From assembly GCA_052380005.1 (NCBI GenBank), contig JBQTCJ010000003.1: a DNA stretch of 64,000 nucleotides. One strand, 5' to 3'. The position numbers and the translations under genes were made by a program. The stretch is from Salinarimonas sp052380005. GTDB lineage: Bacteria; Pseudomonadota; Alphaproteobacteria; Rhizobiales; Beijerinckiaceae. Shown here one piece after another: positions 24,949 to 34,965 of this stretch. The notes under the pieces are model-generated. The model saw nothing but the letters and a program-made list of their open reading frames with translations. It was not told the DNA's origin and ran no database searches. The stretch's first letter is position 1. Every line of letters starts with the position of its first letter.

Positions 24949-26916
24949 ATGGCGTTGCGGAACCAGGACGAGCGGAGGACGACGAAAGCGGCGCTCGCCT
25001 TGCTCGTCGCGGTTTCGCTGGGGCTGACGGCGACGCCGGCTCTCGCGCAGTTCGACTTCTTCGGCCTCTTCGGCGGTGGCGACGAGGAGCCGCCCGCGCC
25101 CAGCGCGGACGCGCTGCCCTACGATCTCGACATCGCCGTGGAGGGTGACGTCGACATCGACGACGCCTTCGAGACCGTCTCCACGCTCTACCGCCTGCGC
25201 GCCGACCCGCCGCCGGACGCGGAGGCGCTCGTGCGCCGGGCGCAGAGCGACCTCGTGCCCTTCATCGACGCCCTCTGGGGGCTCGGCTACTACAATGCGA
25301 GCGTGCGCATCGAGGTGGCCGGCGTGCCGCTCACCATCCGCGGCGAGAACGCCGCGGCGGCCGCTGCCGCCGCACGCGGCTACCGGGGCGCCGAGCTCGT
25401 CCCCGTGCGCGTGCTGATCGAGCCGGGCAACGTCTTCCGCGTGCGCGCGCTGCGCGTGCTCGGTCCCGACGGCACGCCGCTCGCGCTGCCCGAGGGCGTC
25501 TATGCGCTCGAGCCGGGGGACGAGGCGGCGAGCGCCGCGATCCTCGCCGCCCAGGCCGACATCGTCGACTATTATCGCGCCGCCTCGCGCCCGCTCGCCG
25601 CCATCGCCGGCATCGACCCGGTGGTGGTCCACCCCGAGCGGGCGCTCGACCTGACGATCCGGGTCGAGCCGGGACCCGTGGCCGGTATCGGGCCGATCGC
25701 GGTCGGCGGCAACGAGGACGTGCCCGAATCCGTCATCCGCTCCTTCATCTACACCGAGCCGGGCGATCCGTACTCGCCCGAGGCGCTCGCCTCCATCCGC
25801 CGCTCGATCGGCCGGATCGAGGCGATCTCGTCGGTGCGGATCCGCGAGGCCGAGGCACTCGATCCGAATGGCGACCTGCCGCTCGAGGTCGTCGTCTCCG
25901 AGCGCCTGAAGCGCCTCTTCGGCGTCTCGGCGAGCTATTCCACCGCCGACGGGCCGGCGGCGTCGATCTACTGGGCGCACCGCAACCTCTTCGGCGGGGC
26001 CGAGCGGCTTCGGCTCGAGGCCACCGCGCTCTACCTCACCCAGACCGGGGCGCGCACGCAGCGCAATGGCGACGAGTGGTGGGACGACGTCGGCGGCAAG
26101 GTCTCGGCGAGCTTCATGAAGCCGGCGCTGTGGGGCACCCGCAACGACTTCCTGGCGGACGCGTTCGTCTCGCGCGATCGCACGGCGGGCTACACCGCGG
26201 AGCTCGTGAACGTCACCGCCGGGATCCGCCACCGCTTCGGCGACGGCTTCAACGTCCAGGCCGGCGTCGAGTACGAGACGGGGCGCGGCACGGATGTACT
26301 CGGAAAGTACGACTACACGCTGGTGGGCCTGCCGCTCTCGGCCGAGCTCGACGGCAGCGACTCGCGGCTCGACCCGCGCGAGGGCTATCGCCTGCGCGCC
26401 GGCGTGACGCCCTATCTCGAGGCCTTCGGCTCGAGCACCGGCTTCACCTATGCGCTCGCCGAGGGCTCGGTCTACCTGCCGCTCGACGCGCTGAAGCGCT
26501 GGGTCATCGCCGCCCGCGTCGAGGTCGGCTCGATCGCCGGGGCGGAGCTGAACGAGGTGCCGGCGAACCGGCGCTTCTACGCGGGCGGCGGCGGGTCCGT
26601 GCGCGGCTACGCCTACCGCAGCCTCGGCCCGCGGATCGGCGCCGAGCCGATCGGCGGCCGCTCGCTGTTCGAGGCCTCGGTAGAGGCGCGGCTGCGCGTC
26701 ACCGACACGATCGGCATCGTCCCCTTCGTCGACGCCGGCTCGGCCTTCCGCGAGAGCTACCCGAGCTTCGACGAGGAGCTGCGCTTCGCCGCCGGCATCG
26801 GGCTTCGCTACCACACGGCGATCGGGCCGCTGCGCGCCGACATCGCCTTCCCGCTCAACCCCGAGGAGGGAGACGACGCGTTCGGGCTCTATCTCGGCAT
26901 CGGGCAGGCCTTCTGA
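24949..26916 (+). CDS. tamA: outer-membrane translocation assembly protein TamA (BamA family)
   Basis: 655 residues. A signal peptide at about 1-34 ends ATPALAQ. Residues 55-325 hold three POTRA-like domains; the last includes RIEAISSVRIREAEAL. A 16-stranded Omp85 barrel at about 330-655 includes the lid-lock motif VRGYAYRSLGPR and terminal aromatic GIGQAF. TamA inserts autotransporters and other barrels with TamB. Its stop overlaps the tamB start as TGATG, the classic pairing. A candidate client is the subtilisin autotransporter at 5451-7505. Confidence 0.92.
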   Translation: MALRNQDERRTTKAALALLVAVSLGLTATPALAQFDFFGLFGGGDEEPPAPSADALPYDLDIAVEGDVDIDDAFETVSTLYRLRADPPPDAEALVRRAQSDLVPFIDALWGLGYYNASVRIEVAGVPLTIRGENAAAAAAAARGYRGAELVPVRVLIEPGNVFRVRALRVLGPDGTPLALPEGVYALEPGDEAASAAILAAQADIVDYYRAASRPLAAIAGIDPVVVHPERALDLTIRVEPGPVAGIGPIAVGGNEDVPESVIRSFIYTEPGDPYSPEALASIRRSIGRIEAISSVRIREAEALDPNGDLPLEVVVSERLKRLFGVSASYSTADGPAASIYWAHRNLFGGAERLRLEATALYLTQTGARTQRNGDEWWDDVGGKVSASFMKPALWGTRNDFLADAFVSRDRTAGYTAELVNVTAGIRHRFGDGFNVQAGVEYETGRGTDVLGKYDYTLVGLPLSAELDGSDSRLDPREGYRLRAGVTPYLEAFGSSTGFTYALAEGSVYLPLDALKRWVIAARVEVGSIAGAELNEVPANRRFYAGGGGSVRGYAYRSLGPRIGAEPIGGRSLFEASVEARLRVTDTIGIVPFVDAGSAFRESYPSFDEELRFAAGIGLRYHTAIGPLRADIAFPLNPEEGDDAFGLYLGIGQAF

Positions 26917-29900
26917 TGATGCGCACGCGCACGGTTCTCCTCTCGCTCGCCCTGATCGGGACCACCCTCGCGGGCGGGCTCCTCGCGACCTCGGCGCTGC
27001 GCGCGCAGGAGGACCAGGGCGTGCTGGCGGGGCTGATCTCGAACCTGCTCTCGACCCCGACCCAGCAGATCTCCATCGGCTCGGTCGAGGGCGCGCTGTC
27101 GTCGGAGGCGACGATCCGCGACATCCGGATCTCGGACGGGGAGGGCGTCTGGCTCTCGCTCGACCGCGCCACGATCGACTGGAACCGCTCCGCGCTGATC
27201 TTCCAGCGCAGGCTCGAGGTGAACGAGCTGACGCTCGGCACGCTGACGGTGGAGCGCCTGCCCGTGCCGGGCGAGGACGTCGACGAGGGGGACGTGGAGG
27301 AAGGGCCGCTCTTCCCCGAGCTGCCGCTCGAGGTCGACGTCGATCGCTTCGCGCTGGAGGAGCTCGTGCTGGGTGAGCCGGTGCTCGGCACCGCCGCAAG
27401 ACTCTCCGCGGAGGGGTCGACGCGCATCGGTGATCCCGAGGAGGGGATCACCCTCGACTTCGAGGCCCAGCGGCTCGACGAGCCGGGCACCTTCAGCGCG
27501 GACGTCGCCTACCAGCCGGTGGCGAACACGCTCGCCCTCGACGTCACGCTCGACGAGCCCGCCGGCGGGCTCGTCGCGCGCATCGCCGACCTGCCGGGCC
27601 TGCCGCCGGTGCGGCTCACGCTCCAGGGAGAGGGCCCGCTCGCGGACTTCGCGGCGAACCTCGACTTCGAGGCCGGTCCGACGATCGGCGCGGACGGGCG
27701 CGCGACGGTGCAGCGCGTCGACGGCGCCTACGCCCTCGATCTCGACCTCGCCGCGCGCATCGCCGGTCTCCTACCGGAGGCGGTGGCGCCGATCTTCGAG
27801 GGCACGACGCAGCTCTCCGGCGACGTGACGGTGGGCGATTCCGGCCGCATCGCGCTGGAGGGTGTCCGCCTCGCCTCGCCGGTGGCCGAGCTGACCGTCG
27901 GCGGCGCGATCGGGCCGCAGGGCGCGCTCGACCTGGCCGTACAGGGCCGGGCGCTGCCGACGGAGGGCGGCGTCACCGAGGCGGGCCGCGCGCGCATCGG
28001 CGAGCTGGCGCTCGACCTTTCCGTCAACGGATCGGTGCAAGCTCCTCGGATCGACGGCGAAATCGTCGCGCGTGACGTCGCGACGCCCGTCGTATCCCTC
28101 GACAGCCTCGACCTGACGGTGGATTCGGCGCCCGTCGGCACCGACGATCCGCCCACCCGCTTCTCCTTCGACGTCGATGCCGCCGCGCAGGGCCTCGCCT
28201 TCGCCGATGAGGCGCTCCAGGACGCGATCGGCCCGAGCCTGTCGGTCGTCGCGCGCGGCGCGGTGAGCGCCGAGGGCGTCGCCGACGTCGAGACGGCGGC
28301 GATCGAGACGCAGACCGCCTCGGCGACCTTCCAGGGGCGCCTCGGCGCCAGCGATCTCGACGGCACGCTCGACGCCGCCATCCCCGGTCTCGAGGCCTTC
28401 TCGCGCCTCACCGGGCTCGACCTCGCCGGCTCGGCGGACGTCTCGGCGCGCCTCGTCGGCGATCCGGCCGCGGAACAGATCACGGCGCAGCTCGACGGCA
28501 CGCTCGGCGGCTTCGAGAGCGGCATCGCGGCGATCGACGGCCTCGTCGGCGACACGGCGACCCTGTCGGGCACGGCGCAGCGGATTCCCGGCGGGTTCGG
28601 CCTCACCAACCTGATGCTCGACGGCGCGAACCTCATGCTCGTCGCCGACGGGCGGGCGACGGACGAGGACGCGGACCTGACGCTCGACGTCACGATCCCC
28701 ACGCTCGCACCCCTCGACGCGCGCATCGACGCCGGGCGCGCGACGGCGCAGGCGCGGCTGACGGGCTCGCTCGCGACGCCAAACGTTGCCGCCACCGTCT
28801 CGCTGCGCGACGTCGTCGCCATGGACCGGCCGATCGAGCGGCTCGACCTCAGGCTCGCCGCCCAGGACGTCACCGGCGATCTCGACGCGGACATCGCGCT
28901 CTCCGGCAGCGTCGCCGGCGAGGCCGCTGAGGGCACGGCACGTCTCCGGCGCACCGACGGCGGCGGGCTCGCGCTCGACGGCCTCGACCTGGCGATCGGC
29001 TCGGTCGATCTCGCCGGCGACCTCGCCGTCGGCGACGCCGGCCTCGCGGCGGGCGAGATCCGCCTCGACGCCGGCGATCTCTCCGACCTCGCGCCGCTGC
29101 TGCTCACCGAGCTCGGCGGGGCGCTCGAGGCGGACGTCTCGCTCGCCGTCGAGGACGGCGGGCAGAACGCGGACATCATGGCGGAGGGCTCGTCGCTCCG
29201 GGTCGGCGACGTTGCTCTGTCCGACGTGTTCGTCGATCTGCGGGCCCGCGACCTCTTCCGCAACCCGGTGCTGAACGGCGCGGTGCGGGCGCAGCGGCTC
29301 GTCGCCGGGGGGCAGACATTCGAGAGCGTCGGCCTCGCCTTCGACGGCACGCCTCAGGAGACGGCCTTCACGGCCTCCGCCACCGCGCAGGGCTTCGACC
29401 TCGATGCGGACGGTCGGCTCGTGCCGGAGGGCGATGCGATCACGATCGCGCTCTCCGAGTTCAGCGCCACCCGCGACGGGCGCAGCATCGTCCTCGCCGA
29501 CGAGGCCTCCGTCACGATCGCCGACGGCGCGGTCGCGATCGACGGCCTGCAGCTGCGGGCGGACGGGGGCACCATCGCGGTCGACGGGACCTTGGGCGAG
29601 GCGCTCGACCTCGAGGCGCGGATCGCCGACCTGCCGCTCTCGGCGGCGGAGATCTTCGTGCCCGATCTCGGAATCGCGGGCGTCGTGAACGGCACCGTCG
29701 ACGTGTCGGGCACGCCGGCGGCTCCGGAGGGGGCGTACGACCTCTCCGTCTCCGGCTTCTCCGTACCGCAGCTGCGCGACGCCGGCCTCCCGGGCGTCGA
29801 CCTGGAGGCGCGAGGCGCATTCACGGGGGAGCGGGCGACCGTCGACTCCACCCTCGCGGTCGGCGGTGGCCGGCTCGCCGTGTCGGGCTCCGTCCCGCTC

Positions 29901-31526
29901 GATCCGTCCGGCACGATCGACCTCGACTTCACGGCGCGCGCCATCCCGCTCGCGCTCGCCCGGGCGGCGGCGCCCGACCTCGACATCTCCGGCACGCTCT
30001 CGGGCTCGGCCGATCTCGGCGGCACCTTCGAGGCGCCGACGGGAAGCTACAGCCTCGACGTCGACGGGCTCTCGCTCGCGCAGGCGCGCGACGCCGGCAT
30101 CGACGCGATCGACGTGACCGCCACCGGCCGCCTCACCGGCGATCGGGCGACGGTCGACGCCAGCATCGCCGCGCCGCCGCTCGGCACGCTCTCGGTCGAC
30201 GGCTCGGTGCCGCTCGACCCGTCGGGCACGATCGACCTCGCGGTCAGCGGACCCGTGAGCCTCGACCCGCTGTCTCGCTTCCTCGATCCCGGCCAGCGCG
30301 TCGGCGGGCAGGCGCAGGTGGACCTCGACGTCGGCGGCACGTTCGCGGATCCGCGGATCACCGGCGGGGCCGCGCTGTCGGGCGGGGCGTTCCGCGATGA
30401 CCTGCGTGGCATCGCGCTCACCGACATCTCCGGGCGGGTCAGCGCCGAGGGCGACACGGTGCGCATCGCCGACCTGACGGCGCGCACGCCGAACGGCGGC
30501 ACGCTGTCCGTCGGCGGAAGCGTCGGCTTGCGCGGCGGCTTCCCCGCGACCCTGACGATCACCGGCCGCGACGCCCAGCTCCTGAGCTCGGACCTGCTCA
30601 CCGCGGTCGCCGATCTCGACCTCGACGTGACCGGCCCGCTCGCAACGACGCCGACGATCGCCGGCCGAGTCGATCTCACGACCCTCGACGTCACCATCCC
30701 CGACACGCTGCCGACCACGCTGGAGCCCCTCCCGGGGACCGAGCACGTCGACCCGCCTCCGCAGGCGGCGGCGCGGCTCGCGCTGGCGCGGGAGCGGGCG
30801 GCCCGCGAGGCGGGCGCCGGCGGGGCGCCGTTCGACGCGCGCCTCGACCTGACTGTGAATGCGCAGAACCAGATCTTCGTCCGCGGGCGGGGAGTCAACG
30901 CCGAGCTCGGCGGGCAATTGCGGCTCACCGGCACGACCAGCGACCCGATCGCGCTCGGCGCCTTCGACCTGCGCCGCGGGCGGCTGGACATCCTGGGCCA
31001 GCGGCTCGACTTCACCCGCGGGCGCCTCACCTTCGAGGGTTCCCTCATCCCGTCGCTCGACCTCGTCGCGCAGACCAGCGCCGAGGGCATCACCGCGCAG
31101 ATCGCCGTGCGCGGTCCCGCGACGGCGCCGCGCTTCGAGCTCTCCTCCACGCCGGACCTGCCCGACGACGAGATCCTCTCGCGCATTCTCTTCGGCCGCG
31201 CCGCGGGCGGACTGTCGGCCGGGCAGGCGCTCCAGCTGGCGCAGGGCGTGGCGAGCCTCGCCGGTGGCGGCGCGGGCGTCTTCGAGGAGATCCGCAAGAG
31301 CCTGGGCGTCGACAGCCTCGACATCTCGGCCGGGGAGGGCGGGCCGACGGTGGGCGTCGGCCGCTACATCGCCGACAACGTCCGCCTGGGCATCCGCGCA
31401 GGCGCCCGCCCGGACGACACCGGGGTCTCGCTCGACATCGACCTCACCGACCGCCTGCGCTTCCAGGGCGCGGTCGGCGCCGACGGCCGCTCCTCGGTGG
31501 GCGTGGGCTACGAGATCGAGTATTGA
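26916..31526 (+). CDS. tamB: translocation/assembly module protein TamB
   Basis: 1536 residues. An N-terminal membrane anchor at about 5-25 is followed by a very long repetitive beta-rich body of DG/GT-rich strands (AsmA/TamB beta-taco fold), about 40-1150. A C-terminal DUF490/TamB domain at about 1180-1536 includes the RLTFEGSLIPSLDL and DEILSRILFGR motifs and ends in GYEIEY. It spans the periplasm, bridging to TamA, and is also tied to lipid transport. Near residues 930-1110 two about 65-residue units are near duplicates (each ends SVPLDPSGTIDL). Start is coupled to tamA. A palindromic element follows 9 bp after the stop. Confidence 0.92.
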   Translation: MMRTRTVLLSLALIGTTLAGGLLATSALRAQEDQGVLAGLISNLLSTPTQQISIGSVEGALSSEATIRDIRISDGEGVWLSLDRATIDWNRSALIFQRRLEVNELTLGTLTVERLPVPGEDVDEGDVEEGPLFPELPLEVDVDRFALEELVLGEPVLGTAARLSAEGSTRIGDPEEGITLDFEAQRLDEPGTFSADVAYQPVANTLALDVTLDEPAGGLVARIADLPGLPPVRLTLQGEGPLADFAANLDFEAGPTIGADGRATVQRVDGAYALDLDLAARIAGLLPEAVAPIFEGTTQLSGDVTVGDSGRIALEGVRLASPVAELTVGGAIGPQGALDLAVQGRALPTEGGVTEAGRARIGELALDLSVNGSVQAPRIDGEIVARDVATPVVSLDSLDLTVDSAPVGTDDPPTRFSFDVDAAAQGLAFADEALQDAIGPSLSVVARGAVSAEGVADVETAAIETQTASATFQGRLGASDLDGTLDAAIPGLEAFSRLTGLDLAGSADVSARLVGDPAAEQITAQLDGTLGGFESGIAAIDGLVGDTATLSGTAQRIPGGFGLTNLMLDGANLMLVADGRATDEDADLTLDVTIPTLAPLDARIDAGRATAQARLTGSLATPNVAATVSLRDVVAMDRPIERLDLRLAAQDVTGDLDADIALSGSVAGEAAEGTARLRRTDGGGLALDGLDLAIGSVDLAGDLAVGDAGLAAGEIRLDAGDLSDLAPLLLTELGGALEADVSLAVEDGGQNADIMAEGSSLRVGDVALSDVFVDLRARDLFRNPVLNGAVRAQRLVAGGQTFESVGLAFDGTPQETAFTASATAQGFDLDADGRLVPEGDAITIALSEFSATRDGRSIVLADEASVTIADGAVAIDGLQLRADGGTIAVDGTLGEALDLEARIADLPLSAAEIFVPDLGIAGVVNGTVDVSGTPAAPEGAYDLSVSGFSVPQLRDAGLPGVDLEARGAFTGERATVDSTLAVGGGRLAVSGSVPLDPSGTIDLDFTARAIPLALARAAAPDLDISGTLSGSADLGGTFEAPTGSYSLDVDGLSLAQARDAGIDAIDVTATGRLTGDRATVDASIAAPPLGTLSVDGSVPLDPSGTIDLAVSGPVSLDPLSRFLDPGQRVGGQAQVDLDVGGTFADPRITGGAALSGGAFRDDLRGIALTDISGRVSAEGDTVRIADLTARTPNGGTLSVGGSVGLRGGFPATLTITGRDAQLLSSDLLTAVADLDLDVTGPLATTPTIAGRVDLTTLDVTIPDTLPTTLEPLPGTEHVDPPPQAAARLALARERAAREAGAGGAPFDARLDLTVNAQNQIFVRGRGVNAELGGQLRLTGTTSDPIALGAFDLRRGRLDILGQRLDFTRGRLTFEGSLIPSLDLVAQTSAEGITAQIAVRGPATAPRFELSSTPDLPDDEILSRILFGRAAGGLSAGQALQLAQGVASLAGGGAGVFEEIRKSLGVDSLDISAGEGGPTVGVGRYIADNVRLGIRAGARPDDTGVSLDIDLTDRLRFQGAVGADGRSSVGVGYEIEY

Positions 31527-31535
31527 GGGCGGCCC

Positions 31536-31731
31536 GTCATCCGGATGCCGAAGGCAGTCCGGGACCCAGAGCCACAGGTGCCTGTCGAGCGGCGTGTACG
31601 CCGCGGCGCTCGACGCCTCCGGCAGCGTTCCTCGACGCCTCCGGCAGCGTTCGTGGACGCGCGCGCTTCGCGGACGCTCATCCGACACCTGTGGTTCTGG
31701 GTCCCGGACTTGCTTCGCAATCCGGGATGAC
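31536..31731. repeat. 196-bp palindromic intergenic element with tandem duplication in the loop
   Basis: The ends are inverted repeats. 31556-31580 pairs with 31686-31710 over 25 bp with a single G-T mismatch. The similarity extends outward, with one indel and a few mismatches, to GTCAT at 31536 and ATGAC at 31731, about 45 bp per arm. The 105-bp centre contains an exact 22-bp tandem repeat (31609-31630 and 31631-31652) and a degenerate third copy. No coding potential is evident. It separates convergent tamB and the molybdopterin gene, so it can act as a terminator on both strands. The form suggests a non-autonomous REP/MITE-like element. Confidence 0.8.
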
Positions 31732-31736
31732 AGCCT

Positions 31737-33836
31737 TCACGCCGCCCCCACGCGCACCCTGATGTCGTGGAACGCCGCGCCGCCGTAGGGCGCGACCTGG
31801 TCGGCGCCCGACAGCGTGTTGATGCCGCGCCCGTCCGGATGCGCGGCGTTCGGCCAGATTCCCTCGGCGATCAGCACGCCGCGGCGGACTCCCTCGAACA
31901 GGCGCGCGACGACCAGCACTCGCCCGCGTGCGTTCTCGAGCGCGACCCAGGCGCCCTCGGCGATCCCGTTCGCGGCCGCGTCCGCCGGGTGGATCATCAC
32001 GGTCGGACGCTCCTCCTTGGCCTTGGAGGTCGGCGTCTCGGTGAAGGTCGAGTTGAGGAAGTGCCGTGCCGGGCTCGTCGCCAGGCGGAACGGGTATTCT
32101 TCCGTCGGCTCCTCGGTGACGGCCCAATGGTCGGGGAGGGCGGGCATCTCCGCCCAGGGCCCCATCGTCCCCGCGTTGGGGGCGGGGACGCGCGACCAGT
32201 CGGGCCGGAAGCGGAACTTGCGGTCGGGCCAGGCGAAGCCGTCGAGGTAGTGGGCGGTCTCGAAGGGCGGCTGCACGTCGTTGAAGGCCGCCTCCTCCAG
32301 CGCCGCGAGCGATCCCCAGCCGGACGACGACAGCGTCTCGTCGATCATCTCCCGCGGGCTCATCGAGAAGCCGCGATGCGTCGCGCCGAGACGCTCGGCC
32401 AGCGCGCAGATCACCTCGTGGTTCGAGCGGCACTCCCCCGGCGGCTCGACGATCTTCGGCCCGAGCTGGATGTGCTGGTGCCCGCCGCCCTGGTAGAGGT
32501 CGTCGTGCTCGAGGAACATCGTCGCCGGCAGCACCACGTCGGCATGGGCGGCAGTCTCGGTGAGGAACTGCTCGTGCACGACGGTGAAGAGGTCCTCGCG
32601 CGCGAAGCCGCGCTTGACCAGCTCCTGCTCCGGCGCGACCGAGACCGGGTTCGAGTTCTGGATGAAGAGCGCCGTCACCGGCGGGCCGCCGCACAGGGCC
32701 TCGGCGTCGCCCGTGAGCACGCGTCCGATCTGGGATTGGTCGAGCATGCGCACCGACGGGTCGCGCAGGTCGTGGCCCTCGATCAGCGACTTGTCCCAAT
32801 GGTATATCGCGCCGTTGTTGTGGAAGGCGCCGCCGCCCTCGACCTGCCAGGCGCCGGTGACGGCGGCGATGCAGGACGCCGCGTGCATGCTCACCGCGCC
32901 GTTGCGCTGGCGGGTGAAGCCGTAGCCCAGCCGGAAGTAGGTGCGCTTCGTCTCGCCGACGAGCCGGGCGAAGGCCTCGATCTCGGCGGCCGGGATGCCG
33001 GTGATCGCCTCGGCCCAGGCGGGCGTGCGGGTCGCGAGATGGGCGGCGAGGTCGTCCGGGCAGTCCGTCCAGCGGCGCAGGTACTCCCAGTCCGCGAGGC
33101 CGTCGCGGAAGAGGACGTGCATCGTCGCGCAGGCGAGCGCGCCGTCCGTCCCTGGGCGCAGCAGCAGCTTCACGTCCGCCTGCTTCATCGTGGCGTTGTC
33201 GTAGACGTCGACGACGACGATCTTCGCGCCGCGTTCCTTGCGGGCGCGGATCGCGTGGGTCATCACGTTGACCTGCGTGTGCACCGCGTTGGTGCCCCAG
33301 ATCACGACGCAGTCCGCCTTCGCCATCTCCCGCGGGTCCGGACCGGCGAGCCGGCCCGTCCCGGCGATGAAGCCGGTCCAGGCCATGTTCGTGCAGAAGG
33401 TGGAGAACATGCCGGAATAGCGCTTGGCGTGGCGCAGGCGGTGGATGCCGTCGCGCATCACGAGGCCCATCGTGCCGGCGTAGTAGTACGGCCACACGGC
33501 CTGCGGGCCATGCGCCGCCTCCGCCGCGAGGAAGTGCTCGGCCACGAGGTCGAGCGCCTCGTCCCACGTCGCCCGCCGGAAGGCGCCCGCGCCCCCGTTC
33601 GCGCCCTTGGCGCCGGTGCGGATCAGCGGATGCGTCAGCCGGTCCGGATGGTGGATGCGCTCGGCGTAGCGCGCGACCTTCGCGCAGATGACGCCGGCGG
33701 TGTAGCTCTGCGTCGGGTCTCCATGGACGCGCCCGATCGTGCGTGCGTCGAGAACCTCCACCTCCAGCGCACAGGTGGAGGGGCAATCGTGCGGGCAGAC
33801 CGACTTGCGGCGGGCGATGCGAGGGGGCGCGTTCAT
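31737..33836 (-). CDS. molybdopterin oxidoreductase with N-terminal [4Fe-4S] site
   Basis: 699 residues of the DMSO-reductase superfamily. The iron-sulfur site uses Cys14, Cys18, Cys22 and Cys51 (CPHDCPSTC and ICAKV). The molybdopterin domain spans about 65-560; the dinucleotide-binding C-terminal domain at about 580-690 includes TSPARHFLNSTF. There is no Tat signal, so it is cytoplasmic. The region expected to bind Mo is STFCTNMAWTG, but the ligand cannot be assigned with certainty. Electron partner and substrate are unknown. It is 69 bp downstream of the isoaspartyl-methyltransferase-like gene, same strand. Confidence 0.87.
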   Translation of the reverse strand: MNAPPRIARRKSVCPHDCPSTCALEVEVLDARTIGRVHGDPTQSYTAGVICAKVARYAERIHHPDRLTHPLIRTGAKGANGGAGAFRRATWDEALDLVAEHFLAAEAAHGPQAVWPYYYAGTMGLVMRDGIHRLRHAKRYSGMFSTFCTNMAWTGFIAGTGRLAGPDPREMAKADCVVIWGTNAVHTQVNVMTHAIRARKERGAKIVVVDVYDNATMKQADVKLLLRPGTDGALACATMHVLFRDGLADWEYLRRWTDCPDDLAAHLATRTPAWAEAITGIPAAEIEAFARLVGETKRTYFRLGYGFTRQRNGAVSMHAASCIAAVTGAWQVEGGGAFHNNGAIYHWDKSLIEGHDLRDPSVRMLDQSQIGRVLTGDAEALCGGPPVTALFIQNSNPVSVAPEQELVKRGFAREDLFTVVHEQFLTETAAHADVVLPATMFLEHDDLYQGGGHQHIQLGPKIVEPPGECRSNHEVICALAERLGATHRGFSMSPREMIDETLSSSGWGSLAALEEAAFNDVQPPFETAHYLDGFAWPDRKFRFRPDWSRVPAPNAGTMGPWAEMPALPDHWAVTEEPTEEYPFRLATSPARHFLNSTFTETPTSKAKEERPTVMIHPADAAANGIAEGAWVALENARGRVLVVARLFEGVRRGVLIAEGIWPNAAHPDGRGINTLSGADQVAPYGGAAFHDIRVRVGAA

Positions 33837-33905
33837 GGGGATGTTCTGCCAGAGTTCCGCGCCGCCGGGAAGCGGCAGGCGAATGCGTCGGCGTCGAGGC
33901 CGCTC

Positions 33906-34850
33906 TCAGGGCTCGGCACGACCTGGCTCCTCGTAGGAGAGCGACCAGTCCGGCCCCGCGTGCCAGGTGCCGGTCGCCGAGGGCGGGATGCGCCAGCGCA
34001 GGCTGCGCACGAACTCCGCGCCGCCCCCTTTCAGCGCGCGCTGGAGCGCCATGCACTCGTCGGTCGTCGCGGCGAGCGCGCCGCCGTCGCTCTGGGCCCG
34101 TACGAACTGCGCGGGGCCGATCGCCCGGGCGGCGAGGATGCCGTCTCCCGCGCCGCGGCGCCGCGCCAGCAGGCCGATGCCGATCCCCGTGCTCGCGAGG
34201 CGGCTCCCCGGCCGGTCCTCTCCCGGAACGCCAAGCGGGAAGAGGATGCGCCCCCCGGCTGTTAGCCGATCGAGCCAGGCGGCTGCCGGACGCTCGACGC
34301 TGGCGTTGACATAGACGACGTCGACCTCCTCCCCCTCCTTCGGGAAGCGCGCTCCGTCGCCGGCGACGACCCGCGCCTGCGGCAGGTGCGCGAGGTTTAC
34401 CCGCGCCGTCTCCGCGAGGACCGGGTCGACCTCGACTCCCAGCACCCTGCCGCTCTCGCCGACGCAGCGGGCGAGGAGGGCGGTGTAGTAGCCGGTGCCC
34501 GCGCCCACGTGCAGCACGCGCTCGCCCGGCATCGGCGCGAGCGCGGCGAGCCAGCGGGCGTGCAGCGACGGGCTGCCGTTGTTCACCCGCCGCGCCTCGG
34601 CGAGCGCGAACAGGCCGTCCTGGTAGAGCACCACCGGGTCCGTGCACGGCACGTCGCGATAGCCGCCGGGCGAGGCCATCCGCCAGGGAGGCGGGCCGAG
34701 GTAGCGCTCGCGCGGCTCGGCGGCGAAGGCCGCCTCAAGCGCGGGGTGGGGCCGGTGGGCATGGCTCATCATCTGGCGCGCGAAGGCGCGGCGCACGACG
34801 GCGAGCTCGTCCTCGGCGAACGGCGCGTCGACGTCGGGGGCGGCGGTCAT
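33906..34850 (-). CDS. protein-L-isoaspartate O-methyltransferase-like protein
   Basis: 314 residues. A SAM-dependent Rossmann domain has motif I VLHVGAGTGYYTALLAR (about 112-128), the acidic GVEVDP and GDGARF segments, and the PCMT-like N-terminal RERYLGP and YQDGLFAL segments. Classical Pcm is about 210-220 residues; this one has a further 90-residue C-terminal domain (about 220-314), so it belongs to a divergent subgroup whose repair activity is unproven. It is divergent from the penicillin-acylase gene across a 115-bp gap with no clear promoter elements, and is probably co-transcribed with the molybdopterin gene. Confidence 0.8.
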   Translation of the reverse strand: MTAAPDVDAPFAEDELAVVRRAFARQMMSHAHRPHPALEAAFAAEPRERYLGPPPWRMASPGGYRDVPCTDPVVLYQDGLFALAEARRVNNGSPSLHARWLAALAPMPGERVLHVGAGTGYYTALLARCVGESGRVLGVEVDPVLAETARVNLAHLPQARVVAGDGARFPKEGEEVDVVYVNASVERPAAAWLDRLTAGGRILFPLGVPGEDRPGSRLASTGIGIGLLARRRGAGDGILAARAIGPAQFVRAQSDGGALAATTDECMALQRALKGGGAEFVRSLRWRIPPSATGTWHAGPDWSLSYEEPGRAEP

Positions 34851-34965
34851 TGCGGTATCCTCGGGCTGGGACCCAGATCATAGTCGCGCACCAGGCCGCA
34901 CGCCACAGCCAGAACGTGCTTCTTGCCTTGGGGAACCGCCGCGCCGTCGCCACCGTTGCTCCGCC

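Noticed and set aside
26076..26915. Upstream 280-codon extension of the tamB frame
   Set aside because: It lies inside tamA in another frame; the tamB start overlapping the tamA stop has a membrane anchor and fits the family.
27771..31688. 1305-codon open frame on the minus strand
   Set aside because: It is the antisense shadow of tamB: composition is Arg/Gly/Asp-rich without hydrophobic core or motif, while the plus strand encodes a clear TamB protein.
31536..31731. CRISPR array
   Set aside because: Repeats are inverted arms plus one tandem duplication, without regularly spaced direct repeats or cas genes.
31767..34265. 832-codon plus-strand open frame
   Set aside because: Antisense of the molybdopterin oxidoreductase and methyltransferase genes, both with recognisable motifs; the frame has Arg/Val/Gly-rich shadow composition.
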